A DNA stretch of 64,000 nt from positions 1,055,001 to 1,119,000 of the forward strand of contig JAYKKM010000168.1 of NCBI GenBank assembly GCA_035772405.1, in the 5' to 3' direction. A program made the translations under genes and the position numbers. Positions 20,441 to 29,934 of the stretch are shown piece by piece (position 1 is the stretch's first letter; each line of letters begins with the position of its first letter). Source of the DNA: Chrysogorgia sp. JL179-B06 (taxonomy: Eukaryota; Cnidaria; Anthozoa; Scleralcyonacea; Chrysogorgiidae). The notes beneath the pieces are model-generated. The model ran no database searches. It was not told the origin of the DNA and saw only the letters and a list, made by a program, of their open reading frames with translations.

Positions 20441-21615
20441 CATCTTATTAATAACTGCATTTGTAGCCTTTAAGTCTTGAAAGACTTTAGGTAGGTCATT
20501 ACCAAAGAGTAACTTTTCAACTTTGTTGTTTCTGGAACATGCTGGCTTAAATTCATTTTGATACCTTCATTAGGAGATCTTAGGGTAGATAATTTTATGT
20601 CAGCACGTTTAGAATGAGGTTTGAGTTTTCCCCAAATATCAGGGTTAATATGAGGCACATAAAGCTCTTCACAATTTTTGGGGGTCTTATATTTTTGGGA
20701 GAGCTCTTTTCTTTTCTCAATATCAAAATCCATGGCAACTTTTTTATTTACAAGTTGCGAGAGCTTTTCAGCTACTGGTGGTCCACAGTCCTCAGAAGGA
20801 CCAAGAGAATCGCCGATTTGGGTCAACAGACTTGCATTATCCTCCTCGTCCTCGCCACTAATTAGGCCATCAAGATCCTGGTCATTATAATTGTCATTTC
20901 CATAAAGGCTGAGTCTATCTTCGTCATTATCCGAAGGAATGTTGTTGTCTTCCTGTGCGACAGAGGTTGTTGCTTTCTCTGAAGCTCACTTGGAAAACGT
21001 ACTGCTCTAAGTGCCGTTCATATAACTTAAGCTGCTGTTCTTAATCTGTTCTATATCATATGTTATTAGTGTATTATAGTCCTTGTCTTTAATTTATGTC
21101 TATTCTGTAATTTTTTGTCAGGTTGGTCTTCACATGGGACACATGTCCTGTTGACCATACCTTCAACCATGTTCAAGACTGCTCTGTTTTTGTCTGTTTT
21201 TTTAATTTTTAACCGTTGTATTAATTATTTTGCTTTCTTGCTTGGTTGTAAAGTTAATAAATAAATAAATAAATAAAATAAATATATTAGTTGCTTTCTC
21301 TGAAGCATTTGAAACAGGAGTGTGGCTATCTGTTGAGCCATTCTTTGTACGTTTCGCCGCAGGGATCAGGCATTTCCAACACATTCAGCGGCCCGTTACA
21401 ACGGGTACTATATTATGACTATTATTGCCGGCCACGAGATTCGACAGTAAAATATTTTGAGTGTTCATGTTTTCCTGCATAGCATTTAGTACTTTAAAAA
21501 GCATATTAGAGTCAAGTTCAGGACAACTTTGATCTCCTTGTTTGTCGTCAACCACAATTGGTTGCACATCATCAAAAACATTATGGCAACTCTCGTTGTC
21601 CGAGTCGCCTGACAT
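20441..21615 (-). pseudogene. DIRS-like gag region
   Basis: A start at 21615 opens MSGDSDNESCHNVFDD and continues in frame to a serine/threonine-rich part. Beyond a nested LINE tail it continues as SVAQEDNNIPSDNDEDRL, GPPVAEKLSQLVNKK, then NCEELYVPHINPDIWGKL and HSKRADIKL. The acidic N terminus, the GPP-xx-EKL-xx-LVN block and the V-x-x-x-NP-x-IW block are typical of DIRS gag-like proteins. The order relative to the RT at 18190-20440 is correct. Confidence 0.65.
20969..21306 (+). mobile_element. 5'-truncated LINE tail with 17-bp TSD, nested in DIRS gag
   Basis: An insert at 20986-21289 is flanked by GTTGCTTTCTCTGAAGC at 20969-20985 and 21290-21306. It ends in (AATA)n, so it lies on the plus strand. 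A simple-repeat tail and a long TSD indicate LINE-type retroposition; only the 3' UTR is left, so the clade is uncertain. Confidence 0.85.
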
Positions 21616-21889
21616 GTCTCCTATAAGGAAAAAACTACAATGTACGATAAACAACTTAGTACTTAGCTTAATCCTTATGCCTTCCTGTCGAAGAGTCCAC
21701 TTTTCTTTGATGAAGGACCACAGAAAAAGGGTGTAAAGCGATAAATCTTTGCAACTGGTAAAAAACTGTTGACTGGTCTTCGCGCGCGAAATGCACAACT
21801 GGTGGACGCATGCGCAGCACTCTCTCTCGTACAACTCTGGAACGACCAAAGTTGATGACGAAATATAATTGGTTGTATACTTGTCGGAA

Positions 21890-22165
21890 TTTGATATTCC
21901 TTGTCATTTCTAGTCGTTCTCAAAGTTTTCCATTTCATTAACTTGTGGAGGGCATCTTCTTGACTTAAAACCAAACTGTTGCCGTTCGTTGCCGTTCTTG
22001 TTTTCTTCCTTCTAAAAAAGTGGGCTTTCCATCTCATTCGTTTAGTTACGTCTTCTACTTTCTCGATCAAGCGCTTCTTGTATAGTTTTTCCGATGGTAT
22101 AGGTATATTTTTCAGTGAGTATAGTTGAATGTCTGCTGTTCCATTTTAAATTAATCTTTCGGGAA
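21890..22165 (-). pseudogene. Penelope-like element N-terminal fragment
   Basis: Minus-strand frame: YSLKNIPIPSEKLYKKRL, then EKVEDVTKRMRWKAHFF, then a lysine- and asparagine-rich part and IPTSIQPIIF. The R-M-R-W-K-A-H-F-F block resembles the region before the RT in Penelope-like proteins. The fragment stops short of the RT. It is close to, but opposite in direction from, the PLE at 22523-24003. The assignment is tentative. Confidence 0.45.
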
Positions 22166-22324
22166 ATGTAGAGTGCTCAACAAATAAGGAGCGAATAATA
22201 TTAGGTGAATAGACATTAGGTGAATAGACATGTTTTGACATGGACAATATCCCAATAAGTAAGAGTGCTCGATATAAAATTTGTAGAGCTAGTTATAAAG
22301 TATATGTAAAATCTAAACTTCTAC

Positions 22325-22380
22325 AGATGCAGTAACACTGTGTTTCATGCCTCAGGCAATCATCAGACGACTGACTAACA
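22325..22380 (-). ncRNA. Hammerhead ribozyme motif, family B
   Basis: Minus strand: CTGATGA (complement of 22360-22366), then stem II TTGCC-TGA-GGCAT with a U-U pair next to the core, then GAAA (complement of 22343-22346). A stem III ACAC-A-GTGT with a 1-nt loop and H17=T follow. Stem I can form between CAGT upstream and ACTG downstream. All invariant core bases are present, and the longer stem III could allow activity as a monomer. No protein-coding part is recognisable beside it. GAGCACTC lies downstream, as in the hairpin at 11.4 kb. Confidence 0.6.
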
Positions 22381-22522
22381 TCAACGTATTCATGCACTGA
22401 ATTATATACAATTCGCGCGGTGTTTCTTTGAAGTTACGTAGTAATTTGTTTATGTGGCGGCAGCTTGATTAGAAGTTCGTTTCGTTTGTTTAGAAGTCTG
22501 TATTTTTGGAAAATGAAAAAAT

Positions 22523-22680
22523 ATATAAGAATGTTGACACTGACTAAAAAACGTTTAAAAACAACGTTATAAAAACTTTATTAAGACGTTTCGACCAAAC
22601 AGCTTCGGTCTTCGTCGGTTATAAATAAAAGGTTAAAAATTAAGCTATTTAAATATGTTCAAAGATATGTAAATGACTAG
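22523..22680 (-). repeat. Left inverted terminal repeat of the PLE
   Basis: Mirror of 23846-24003 with one mismatch. The ribozyme-like core (about 22575-22628, minus strand) reads CCGACGA then GAAACGTC. Confidence 0.95.
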
Positions 22681-22765
22681 TATGTAAACAACTATCGCAT
22701 CGGACAGATATTTCAATTTCCAATATTTTACGACTTCTGGAATTCACTCTCCGAAATAGTTTTTA

Positions 22766-23849
22766 AACATATAATGAACAATACTTCCAACAGATTTCCG
22801 GATGTGCTATGGGTTCTCAAATCAGTGCTACCATTGCTGAGTTGGTCATGGAACATGTAGAACATATTGCATTGTCAACAGCCAAACAACCGCCTCGTTG
22901 GTGGTATGGGTATGTGGATGATAGTCACGCTTGCCTTAAGAAAGAATATGTACAACAATTCCACGATCATTTAAATTCTGTTGAACAAAATATCCAATTC
23001 ACCATCGAAATGGAACAAAATAACCGCCTTCCTTTTCTAGATACTTTAACCATCAGAAAAGAAGACCACATAACAACAGACATATATAGGAAACCAACAC
23101 ATACTGACAAGTACTTAGATTTCACATCTCATCATCCCATCCAGCACAAACGATCGGTCGTAAACACACTTCTCGACAGAGCAGATAAGATACCATCAAC
23201 GAATTCAGCCAAACGAAAGGAAAGAAAACTTGTTTTTAAAGTGCTTCAAGACAACAATGACCCGAGAAAGTTTATAAAAACATGTGAAGATAACAGACGA
23301 CGCTCAAAGATTAACACCTTGCGCAGACCACCGGTCACAATTAGCCCAAATCATACACCAAACCCAAATCCTAACGTCACAGTCCCCAAACCCAATTTCA
23401 TCTCATTGCCTTATGTCAATGGCGTATCGGAAAAGATTTCCAGAGTCTTAACGCGAGAAAATATTAAGGTCGGATTTAAGCTTATAGATACCCTTTGGCA
23501 TCAGTTTCCCAAACCGAAGGACAAATTAAAACCGGAACAAATGAAAGGAGTTATCTACAAGATTCGATGTGCTGATTGTGATTTCACTTACTACGGACAA
23601 ACTGATAGATCATTAAAAACTAGAGTTTTAGAACATGAAAGAGCGGTGTCTAAATTTGATAAATTTTCTAAAATAGCTAAACATGTAGAAGAGTACGATC
23701 ATAAAATAGATTTTAATAATACATCAATTGTTCACAAAGAAAGAAATTACCATGAACGCTTATTCCTTGAGGCGTGGTATTCCCAAAAGGATTCCAATTC
23801 TGGCAATGACCATATTGACATTCCTAATGTTTACAAGGCACTTCTCTAG
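22766..23849 (+). CDS. PLE reverse transcriptase (C-terminal part) and GIY-YIG endonuclease, partial
   Basis: From the first ATG at 22809 the frame has 346 codons; RT sequence in frame already starts at about 22766 with YNEQYFQQISGCAMGS. Numbering from the ATG: YVDD catalytic block at 35-38; LPFLDTL at 74-80; KPTHTDKYLDFTSHHP about 95-110, a PLE signature; a proline/asparagine linker about 173-198; LPYVNGVSEKISRVL about 200-214; then the GIY-YIG domain with GVIY (247-250), C254 and C257, YYGQT (261-265), R272, H276 and EAW (321-323). The N-terminal RT motifs, including the first catalytic aspartate, are absent, so it cannot act alone. The stop codon lies within the right ITR. Confidence 0.9.
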
Positions 23850-24003
23850 TCATTTACATATCTTTGAACATATTTAAATAGCTTAATTTTTAACCTTTTA
23901 TTTATAACCGACGAAGACCGAAGTTGTTTGGTCGAAACGTCTTAATAAAGTTTTTATAACGTTGTTTTTAAACGTTTTTTAGTCAGTGTCAACATTCTTA
24001 TAT
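23846..24003 (+). repeat. Right inverted terminal repeat of the PLE
   Basis: Starts with CTAG, which overlaps the stop codon of the PLE frame, and ends AACATTCTTATAT. Pairs with 22523-22680. Confidence 0.95.
23899..23952 (+). ncRNA. Hammerhead-like motif with variant core, PLE ITR
   Basis: CCGACGA at 23908-23914, stem II GACC/GGTC, and GAAA at 23934-23937 followed by CGTC. Stem I can pair TTATAA with TTAATAAA with one bulge. Core position 4 is C instead of the conserved U in both ITR copies, so self-cleavage is doubtful. Confidence 0.5.
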
Positions 24004-24053
24004 CTTTTAACTTTCAAATAATGATTCCTGACTGCAATTTCGGTATATTCCGT

Positions 24054-24056
<3 letters not shown>

Positions 24057-24098
<42 letters not shown>
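24057..24098. repeat. (AT)n microsatellite
   Basis: An uninterrupted TA run that begins shortly before the SINE array. Confidence 0.95.
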
Positions 24099-24100
<2 letters not shown>

Positions 24101-24205
24101 AAATCGTTTCGTTAACAAACACAAGTGTTCTATATAGATAAAAGTTTCAATAAACAACCAAAAGAAACAACATTTGAAATAAGATGTAGTAAAACCACTC
24201 GTAAA

Positions 24206-25548
24206 AATGTTGAAAGGATTTATGGTGAAGGAAAATTTCGAGTGTTGGAATACATACATTTTAAGACCAAACCGGGACCAGTTGCGAAAAATGCAACTTA
24301 GCGGCCTTCCGGTAGGAAATGAACCCGCGACCCTGCGATTGCTAGTGCAGTGCTCTGACCACTGAGCTACGGAAGCCGATGCCGAGAGCCTAGTCACGAG
24401 TTCTGTATATATGGTGGTAATGCCGGGATAAGATTCTGGGTATATTATAGGTAATATTTGGCATTTCACTCGATCAAACTACATGTTGAAAGGATTTATG
24501 GTGAAGGAAAATTTCGAGTGTTGGAATACATACATTTTAAGACCAAACCGGGACCAGTTGCGAAAAATGCAACTTAGCGGCCTTCCGGTAGGAAATGAAC
24601 CCGCGACCCTGCGATTGCTAGTGCAGTGCTCTGACCACTGAGCTACGGAAGCCGATGCCGAGAGCCTAGTCACGAGTTCTGTATATATGGTGGTAATGCC
24701 GGGATAAGATTCTGGGTATATTATAGGTAATATTTGGCATTTCACTCGATCAAACTACATGTTGAAAGGATTTATGGTGAAGGAAAATTTCGAGTGTTGG
24801 AATACATACATTTTAAGACCAAACCGGGACCAGTTGCGAAAAATGCAACTTAGCGGCCTTCCGGTAGGAAATGAACCCGCGACCCTGCGATTGCTAGTGC
24901 AGTGCTCTGACCACTGAGCTACGGAAGCCGATGCCGAGAGCCTAGTCACGAGTTCTGTATATATGGTGGTAATGCCGGGATAAGATTCTGGGTATATTAT
25001 AGGTAATATTTGGCATTTCACTCGATCAAACTACATGTTGAAAGGATTTATGGTGAAGGAAAATTTCGAGTGTTAGAATACATACATTTTAAGACCAAAC
25101 CGGGACCAGTTGCGAAAAATGCAACTTAGTGGCCTTCCGGTAGGAATTGAACCCGCGACCCTGCGATTGCTAGTGCAGTGCTCTGACCACTGAGCTACGG
25201 AAGCCGATGCCGAGAGCCTAGTCACGAGTTCTGTATATATGGTGGTAATGCCGGGATAAGATTCTGGGTATATTATAGGTAATATTTGGCATTTCACTCG
25301 ATCAAACTACATGTTGAAAGGATTTATGGTGAAGGAAAATTTCGAGTGTTGGAATACATACATTTTAAGACCAAACCGGGACCAGTTGCGAAAAATGCAA
25401 CTTAGTGGCCTTCCGGTAGGAATTGAACCCGCGACCCTGCGATTGCTAGTGCAGTGCTCTGACCACTGAGCTACGGAAGCCGATGCCGAGAGCCTAGTCA
25501 CGAGTTCTGTATATATGGTGGTAATGCCGGGATAAGATTCTGGGTATA
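24206..25548 (-). repeat. Tandem array of five 276-bp tRNA-derived SINE units
   Basis: Units begin near 24206, 24482, 24758, 25034 and 25310 (the last is cut at about 25548) and are almost identical. The visible changes are single bases, such as GCGGCC to GTGGCC and AAATGAACC to AATTGAACC in units 4 and 5. On the minus strand each unit carries a tRNA-like head (about 70 nt): acceptor halves CTTCCG/CGGAAG, A-box TAGCTCAGTGGTCAGAGC, anticodon loop CTAGCAA (AGC, alanine) and B-box GGGTTCAtTTCC. The body runs on to a short tail, and the repeat junction CTCGATCAAACTAC joins tail to head. The 88-codon frames inside are SINE artefacts (SVAQWSEHC). Confidence 0.88.
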
Positions 25549-25569
25549 TATATTATTATTATTATTCTG

Positions 25570-25606
<37 letters not shown>
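25549..25606. repeat. (TTA)n/(AT)n microsatellite
   Basis: TATTATTATTATTATT, a second CTGGGTATAT fragment and a pure TA run close the SINE array. Confidence 0.95.
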
Positions 25607-25608
<2 letters not shown>

Positions 25609-25652
25609 CCTGACGATCGCGTATAAGCGTGAAACTCGAGTAGCGACAGCTT
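25600..25652 (+). ncRNA. Hammerhead ribozyme motif, family B
   Basis: CTGACGA at 25610-25616 (position 7 is free to vary), stem II CGC-GTATAA-GCG again with a U-U pair at the core, and GAAA at 25631-25634. Stem III is ACTC/GAGT with H17=A. Stem I pairs TTGC with GCGA, including one G-U pair. All fixed core bases are present. The layout matches the motif at 22325-22380. Downstream (25653-25745) are CGCTCTACCTATAATGG and ATTGAGCGCTCT, then a (TA)n run. Confidence 0.6.
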
Positions 25653-25745
25653 TTTCACTTAATAAATATTCGCTCTACCTATAATGGTATTGAGCGCTCT
25701 AAAACCTTTTGCCAACTGTGTGACTTTGTTACATATTCTTCTTGG

Positions 25746-25746
<1 letters not shown>

Positions 25747-25829
<83 letters not shown>
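25747..25829. repeat. (TA)n microsatellite
   Basis: A TA run with one phase break near 25772. Confidence 0.95.
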
Positions 25830-25833
<4 letters not shown>

Positions 25834-25854
25834 AGGAACTTACCATGTTATTTG

Positions 25855-25985
25855 TTAATCTGCTCTGATGTTTTGATATACAACGAAACGTTAGCTATAA
25901 TAAAATGTTCGACTGAAATGCCGTGCCTAAAAGTTATTTGCTGGGCTTTGATTTTTATATTCAAATTAGTTTCAATATTCATAAC
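25855..25985 (+). repeat. PLE-type terminal repeat, solo copy
   Basis: CTGATG at 25864 with ATACAACGAAACGTTAGC, then GTTATTTGCTGGGCTTTGAT. It shares these blocks with the minus-strand copy at 28255-28375. The core lacks A9, so the ribozyme is damaged. No PLE coding sequence adjoins it. Confidence 0.5.
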
Positions 25986-26091
25986 TCATAGTACCAAGCC
26001 TGCAGATAAACAAAAAATAGCGTTGTAACGCTGATGTGGATAGTCACCAAAATGCGATTGTCGTTTCCCGGCGTCAGCTGTTTTACCGTTA

Positions 26092-26315
26092 GAACGATGA
26101 ATAATAGCTGGTGACAAAAAGAGCAACGGCGAGATCTGTTATGGAAAGCATCATCATAAGAAAGAAAGAAAGAACGTTAAGATATATGACTAACGAATTA
26201 AGCGTTGTTCCATTATGGCGTTAACGATGTAACCGATGATACCGTTTATTGTAATGGCTGGGGAAACTGAGTCCATATACATTGGTGTTAAATGAAGATA
26301 TATGCATCGGAACTA
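26092..26315 (-). pseudogene. GPCR pseudogene fragment related to the gene at 28942-29934
   Basis: The minus strand matches the N terminus to TM2 of the intact receptor: MDSVSPAITINGIIGYIVNA against its SPGFTINGIISCVVNL. After a deletion of the TM1 end comes NSLVIYL, then, after another gap, LMMMLSITDLAVALFV against VMVLSITDLAVCLF. The start-codon region is altered, and nothing after TM2 remains. It is a decayed local duplicate. Confidence 0.75.
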
Positions 26316-27003
26316 TGTACAGTCGTTCCCTGCGTAACACTGCTTCTTTCGCGTATCTAAACGACTGCAGTGCACTACGTTTCCAACTGTATTCGTTGCT
26401 TCACCTCATGCGTGCATAATAAATTTCGCAGTGGCCTGACTATTGTTTTTTAATTTGAAAAATATATTGCAGCAACTATATTAATATCTGCTTTTTAATT
26501 ATTGTTTGCAAAATATTATTGTGTTTTTAAAAAATATTTGAACAGCCCTCAAATGTACTTTCAATTTAAAACAGGTAAACTTTTATAAATTTCGGCAGTA
26601 TCATTTCTTATTTTTATCAATTGTACTTTCCATTTACTTCAACTGTATTTTGGATTTTGTAGTTTTTAATTTGTTGCCTGTTTATTTTCGCGTGATACAG
26701 AGTCGGTTACAACAAAAATTAATTGGTTTAGCCTTACTGCAATTCAAATGTGCAGTTATTGCAAATTATAAATGCTGTAAATTAAAAATCATGATGGAGT
26801 GAAGAAAAAATTGATGGAGTGAATTGACGGTGAAGAAATACTGTATATTATAATAGTTTTCCATTTTTATATATTGTGATATAAACAAGTCATGTTCCTT
26901 AGTCAGGTTTGTTAAGCAATAAGATAGATATAGATGGTTGTCTGTCCTATAGACAACGGACATATTAGCATTTAATTCCATAGCGAAAGACCGATTTGTT
27001 TAA
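26316..27003. other. No recognisable feature
   Basis: AT-rich sequence with runs of TTTAAAAAATATTTG type. The minus-strand frame at 26766-26981 has no recognisable content. Confidence 0.45.
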
Positions 27004-27512
27004 TATTTATGGAGTTTGAATTGCTTCTCCAAGAAATTCAGCACGAGTTACGAGTACCTGGACTTAGTATACCTTTTTAGAGCATTAGTTAGATCATGTC
27101 ACCCTTACATTTCTATTAAGTCCTCCAGCCGTGTAACAAGACGTACAAATCGATCAAATGAATTTGTTTTAAATGTTCTTAAAGCGAATAGCGTAATTGT
27201 AAAACCCCTAGGATATCCAAATCTATCATCATATATACGAGATGTTAACCTTTCTATTGATCAATTCAAGTCTGAACTGTTAAAACATCATTAAACAACC
27301 GAACACGTGTACGATATAGAAATTCCGCAAACTTTTAAAACCGTATGAGTAAAATGTCATCTGTGTCGTCCACTGCATGTCTAGCCTTGTTAAAATGTGC
27401 TGTTAGTTTTTTTTATCTTAGGGATCCCGTAATGTAGCGATAAGCTCTGTTGTGTTTTCCTGCTACTCAGTGTGGCAAAGCTTGTAAATGAATAAATAAA
27501 TAAATAAATTTA
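27004..27512 (+). mobile_element. 5'-truncated LINE: RT C-terminal end and 3' UTR
   Basis: The frame 27016-27294 ends in a stretch typical of LINE C termini: YLFRALVRSC, SSRVTRRTNRSNEFVLN, a short gap, then NLSSYIRDVNLSIDQFKSEL. A 3' UTR and an (AAAT)n tail at about 27487-27512 follow. The 5' part is lost, and no TSD was identified. A CR1/L2-type element is plausible. Confidence 0.5.
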
Positions 27513-28254
27513 CGGCCGCCATTAATTTGGTCGATGGACATGAGGAAACTGAGACGAGTCCCTTATGACGTCATCTAGTTCACGCATCAAGTTCGCACAA
27601 AGCTAAAAGGGATCACTCAAAAGGATCTTTTCTCATTTTCAAAAATTAGTCTAACCCTAATCCCAATAATAATCCTAACTCAAACCCTAACCTTGATCCT
27701 ATAACCTTAAACCTAACTCTAACCGTAGCTGACCCTAACCTACCCAAAAATAAAGACCAAACAAAAACGGAAAGGTTCTTTTGAGTCATCCATTTTAGCC
27801 TAAACCATGAAGTTCGCTTTTGCCATTACTCGTATCAGAACTCGATTCAGAGTTCGAAGACGTATTTATGAACGAAACGATACGATACGCAGGTAAACAG
27901 TTATATGAGCGAATGTAAACTCAATAACTTTGTTGTGTTGGTGTTGAGTAAAGACGCGTCACAGCATGTTACCGCTGGAAGGATTTTACAGCTCTAAGAA
28001 TTTAATGGCGGGAAGGTGGGGATAATCAGGACAACGAGGAAGACTATGTACCTCATTTGGTGAACCAACCAATATTTCTTTCAAATGTCTTGTTTTACAA
28101 CAGATCGCACGCGAACGAAACAAAAAATTAAATGTTTTATTTTCATTATCGTGTACCTGGTAATCATTAGTGAATTCCGAATATTCCTTTTGTATAATGC
28201 CAGATAAACATGTTTGCACGAAGGTATACACGCTCACGTAATATAATGGACACG
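27513..28254. other. Non-coding; degenerate CTAACC tract
   Basis: 27650-27745 contains many CTAACCCTAA-like units with irregular spacing, similar to 17390-17440. This is an interstitial, degenerate tract, not a telomere. The minus frame at 27986-28237 (83 codons) matches nothing I know. Confidence 0.45.
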
Positions 28255-28375
28255 TATTTTAAAAATAAAGATTAAAGCCCAGCAAATGACTTTTAGACAA
28301 GACATGACAGAAATTTGAAATTTATTAGCTAACGTTTCGTTGCGACATACAACATCTTCAGAGCGATTTAAATTA
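28255..28375 (-). repeat. PLE-type terminal repeat with hammerhead-like core, solo copy
   Basis: Minus strand: CTGAAGA (complement of 28355-28361; position 7 is free), stem II GTTG/CAAC and GAAA (complement of 28335-28338). ACGTT and AGC then pair with the upstream GCT in stem I. The downstream TCATTTGCTGGGCTTTAAT is shared with 25855-25985. The core is nearly intact, with one extra base before stem II. Confidence 0.55.
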
Positions 28376-28900
28376 TTTGATACAAGTAGGTATATACATT
28401 TACACACAGTTCATTCAGTATTAGGTAACAAAACGGTCAAAAATTAAAAAAAACGATTACCACGGTCAAATATATATGATAACGATTAGTCAAGAGATTA
28501 AATTCAAATGTTGGCCAAGTTAATGAAACTTAGGTCAGGGTTAAGTGGTATTAAACAAAGTTAGAATATGGAAAGTAGAACAGAACTTATATGTTGGCGT
28601 TGAGACTTGGCTTAAGTTTTGAAATCATAAGACTTTCCCTGAGTGCTGAATGCTCGAAGACAGCACATTATAGAGATAGCGCACAAAATACTAATTAGCG
28701 GTAGATATAAGCTCATTCAGAATCGTCCGTTCTACCATTTCTGTGGCAGTACATGTACGCGTTCTGTGAGCCTATTTTCTACTCTGATGTCATTAATAAT
28801 GTGTCGTTATTAAATATCAGCAGAATGCATGCACGCGTTGCGTACCTATTGTTTAGCCCTCAAGAAAGACATCGTCTAAAATTTGGGATATTTCATTAAT
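28376..28900. other. 3' flank of the GPCR gene; no other feature
   Basis: No coding signal or named repeat. TTTATT at 28901-28906 (AATAAA on the minus strand) lies 36 nt after the GPCR stop and could be its polyadenylation signal. Confidence 0.4.
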
Positions 28901-28941
28901 TTTATTAATAATTTCGCGTTCGGTGTTTCTCTCAAATAACC

Positions 28942-29934
28942 CTAACTCTTCCACCACATGATCTTACATCGTAGAATTTCCTTTCTCAATTGCGAGTTTC
29001 TCCAAAAATATATCACAGAGTTTAGAGTCGAATTCATGGTGATAAACGTCATCACCCAAGTGCCTGCCATCAACAATGGCACTGTTAGCTCAGCGCTTTT
29101 GTTCAAGTACAGATACACGTAGTAGACGACATTGGGGAAATAACAAACTAGGGAACAAATCACGATAAGGATGTACGTCTTGGCTAGTCTTATTTCCTTT
29201 ATGAATTTCGTAAGTTTTGCTCTCTTGGTCGCGGCAGAGGCCGAGTCGCAATCTACATCAACGGCTGAGCTCTCTTGTAAGGAGCTATCTGTTCTTGGCA
29301 TTGGAGGCATTAGGTCCAGACGCCGTTTCTGTCTTGCAATCTTGAAAATCTTGACGTAGATTAAAACCGTTGTAAGACACACGATTGTGACGTAGAACAT
29401 CACGAGTATGTTCTTCAGTTTGGTGTCGAAAAACGCAATGATGGTGACAGGCATCCATGACAACCAGAGGACAAGCGTAGCTAAGAAGAGATTCCTCTTT
29501 GTGACGTATCGCTCGTAGACAAACGGATGCGCTATAGCCAAGTATCTTTCAATGTTCATAACGAACAGTGTCACTCCAGATAAACCGGGAAACAGTGTTA
29601 TAGCTGTGACGTAGACAGTCTTCGAGATACAATCGCCTGTTCCCGCCAGCTGCTTTACCTTCATGACGATGAACATTGGATGAAAAAAAAGGCACACGGC
29701 TAGATCTGTTATGGAGAGCACCATTACAAGAAAGAAAGGTGTCTTGCTTCGAAGATTAGGCGATTTGTAGAACGCTACGATGACTAACGAGTTCACGAAA
29801 GGGCCTGTGACGGCCAGAATGAGATTGACAACACAGGAGATAATACCGTTAATGGTAAAGCCTGGAGAAGGTGAACTATGTACGTAAGAAGCTATCGAAA
29901 GACACTGCAGTACTGTGGTGTTAGGTGAAGACAT
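28942..29934 (-). CDS. Rhodopsin-family (class A) G-protein-coupled receptor
   Basis: A single-exon, 330-residue plasma-membrane receptor. It has an N-glycosylation site (NTT, residue 5) and seven hydrophobic segments, about 31-53, 66-91, 107-127, 148-169, 176-197, 252-275 and 283-310. Class A landmarks: N48 in TM1, SITD with D77 in TM2, C102 before TM3, ERY 129-131 at the end of TM3, CYFP (264-267) in TM6, and N305-S-V-I-Y309 in place of NPxxY in TM7. The second extracellular loop is short and has no cysteine, so the usual disulfide to C102 is missing. The third intracellular loop (about 200-248) is Ser- and Lys/Arg-rich. The ligand cannot be told. The orphan, intronless type is common in cnidarian receptor expansions. 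A pseudogene relative lies at 26092-26315. The chosen start gives a normal short N terminus. Confidence 0.93.
   Translation of the reverse strand: MSSPNTTVLQCLSIASYVHSSPSPGFTINGIISCVVNLILAVTGPFVNSLVIVAFYKSPNLRSKTPFFLVMVLSITDLAVCLFFHPMFIVMKVKQLAGTGDCISKTVYVTAITLFPGLSGVTLFVMNIERYLAIAHPFVYERYVTKRNLFLATLVLWLSWMPVTIIAFFDTKLKNILVMFYVTIVCLTTVLIYVKIFKIARQKRRLDLMPPMPRTDSSLQESSAVDVDCDSASAATKRAKLTKFIKEIRLAKTYILIVICSLVCYFPNVVYYVYLYLNKSAELTVPLLMAGTWVMTFITMNSTLNSVIYFWRNSQLRKEILRCKIMWWKS

Larger units (their letters stand above)
22523..24003 (+). mobile_element. Penelope-like element with 158-bp inverted terminal repeats
   Basis: Left ITR 22523-22680 and right ITR 23846-24003 differ by one base. Each holds the hammerhead-like sequence AAGACCGAAG...GGTCGAAACGTC in mirrored orientation. 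The internal part encodes the distal RT plus the GIY-YIG endonuclease. Full PLEs are longer, so this 1481-bp copy is 5'-truncated. Inverted repeats at both ends are a known PLE arrangement. The near identity of the ITRs implies a young copy or gene conversion. Confidence 0.9.

Noticed and set aside
21675..22070. One 131-codon minus-strand protein
   Set aside because: Only the first part looks like PLE; the rest is a chance extension that overlaps the leader of the DIRS gag region.
24305..24375. Functional tRNA-Ala gene cluster
   Set aside because: The anticodon stem has a bulge, the B-box carries a change and the unit continues into a SINE body, so these are tRNA-derived SINE heads.
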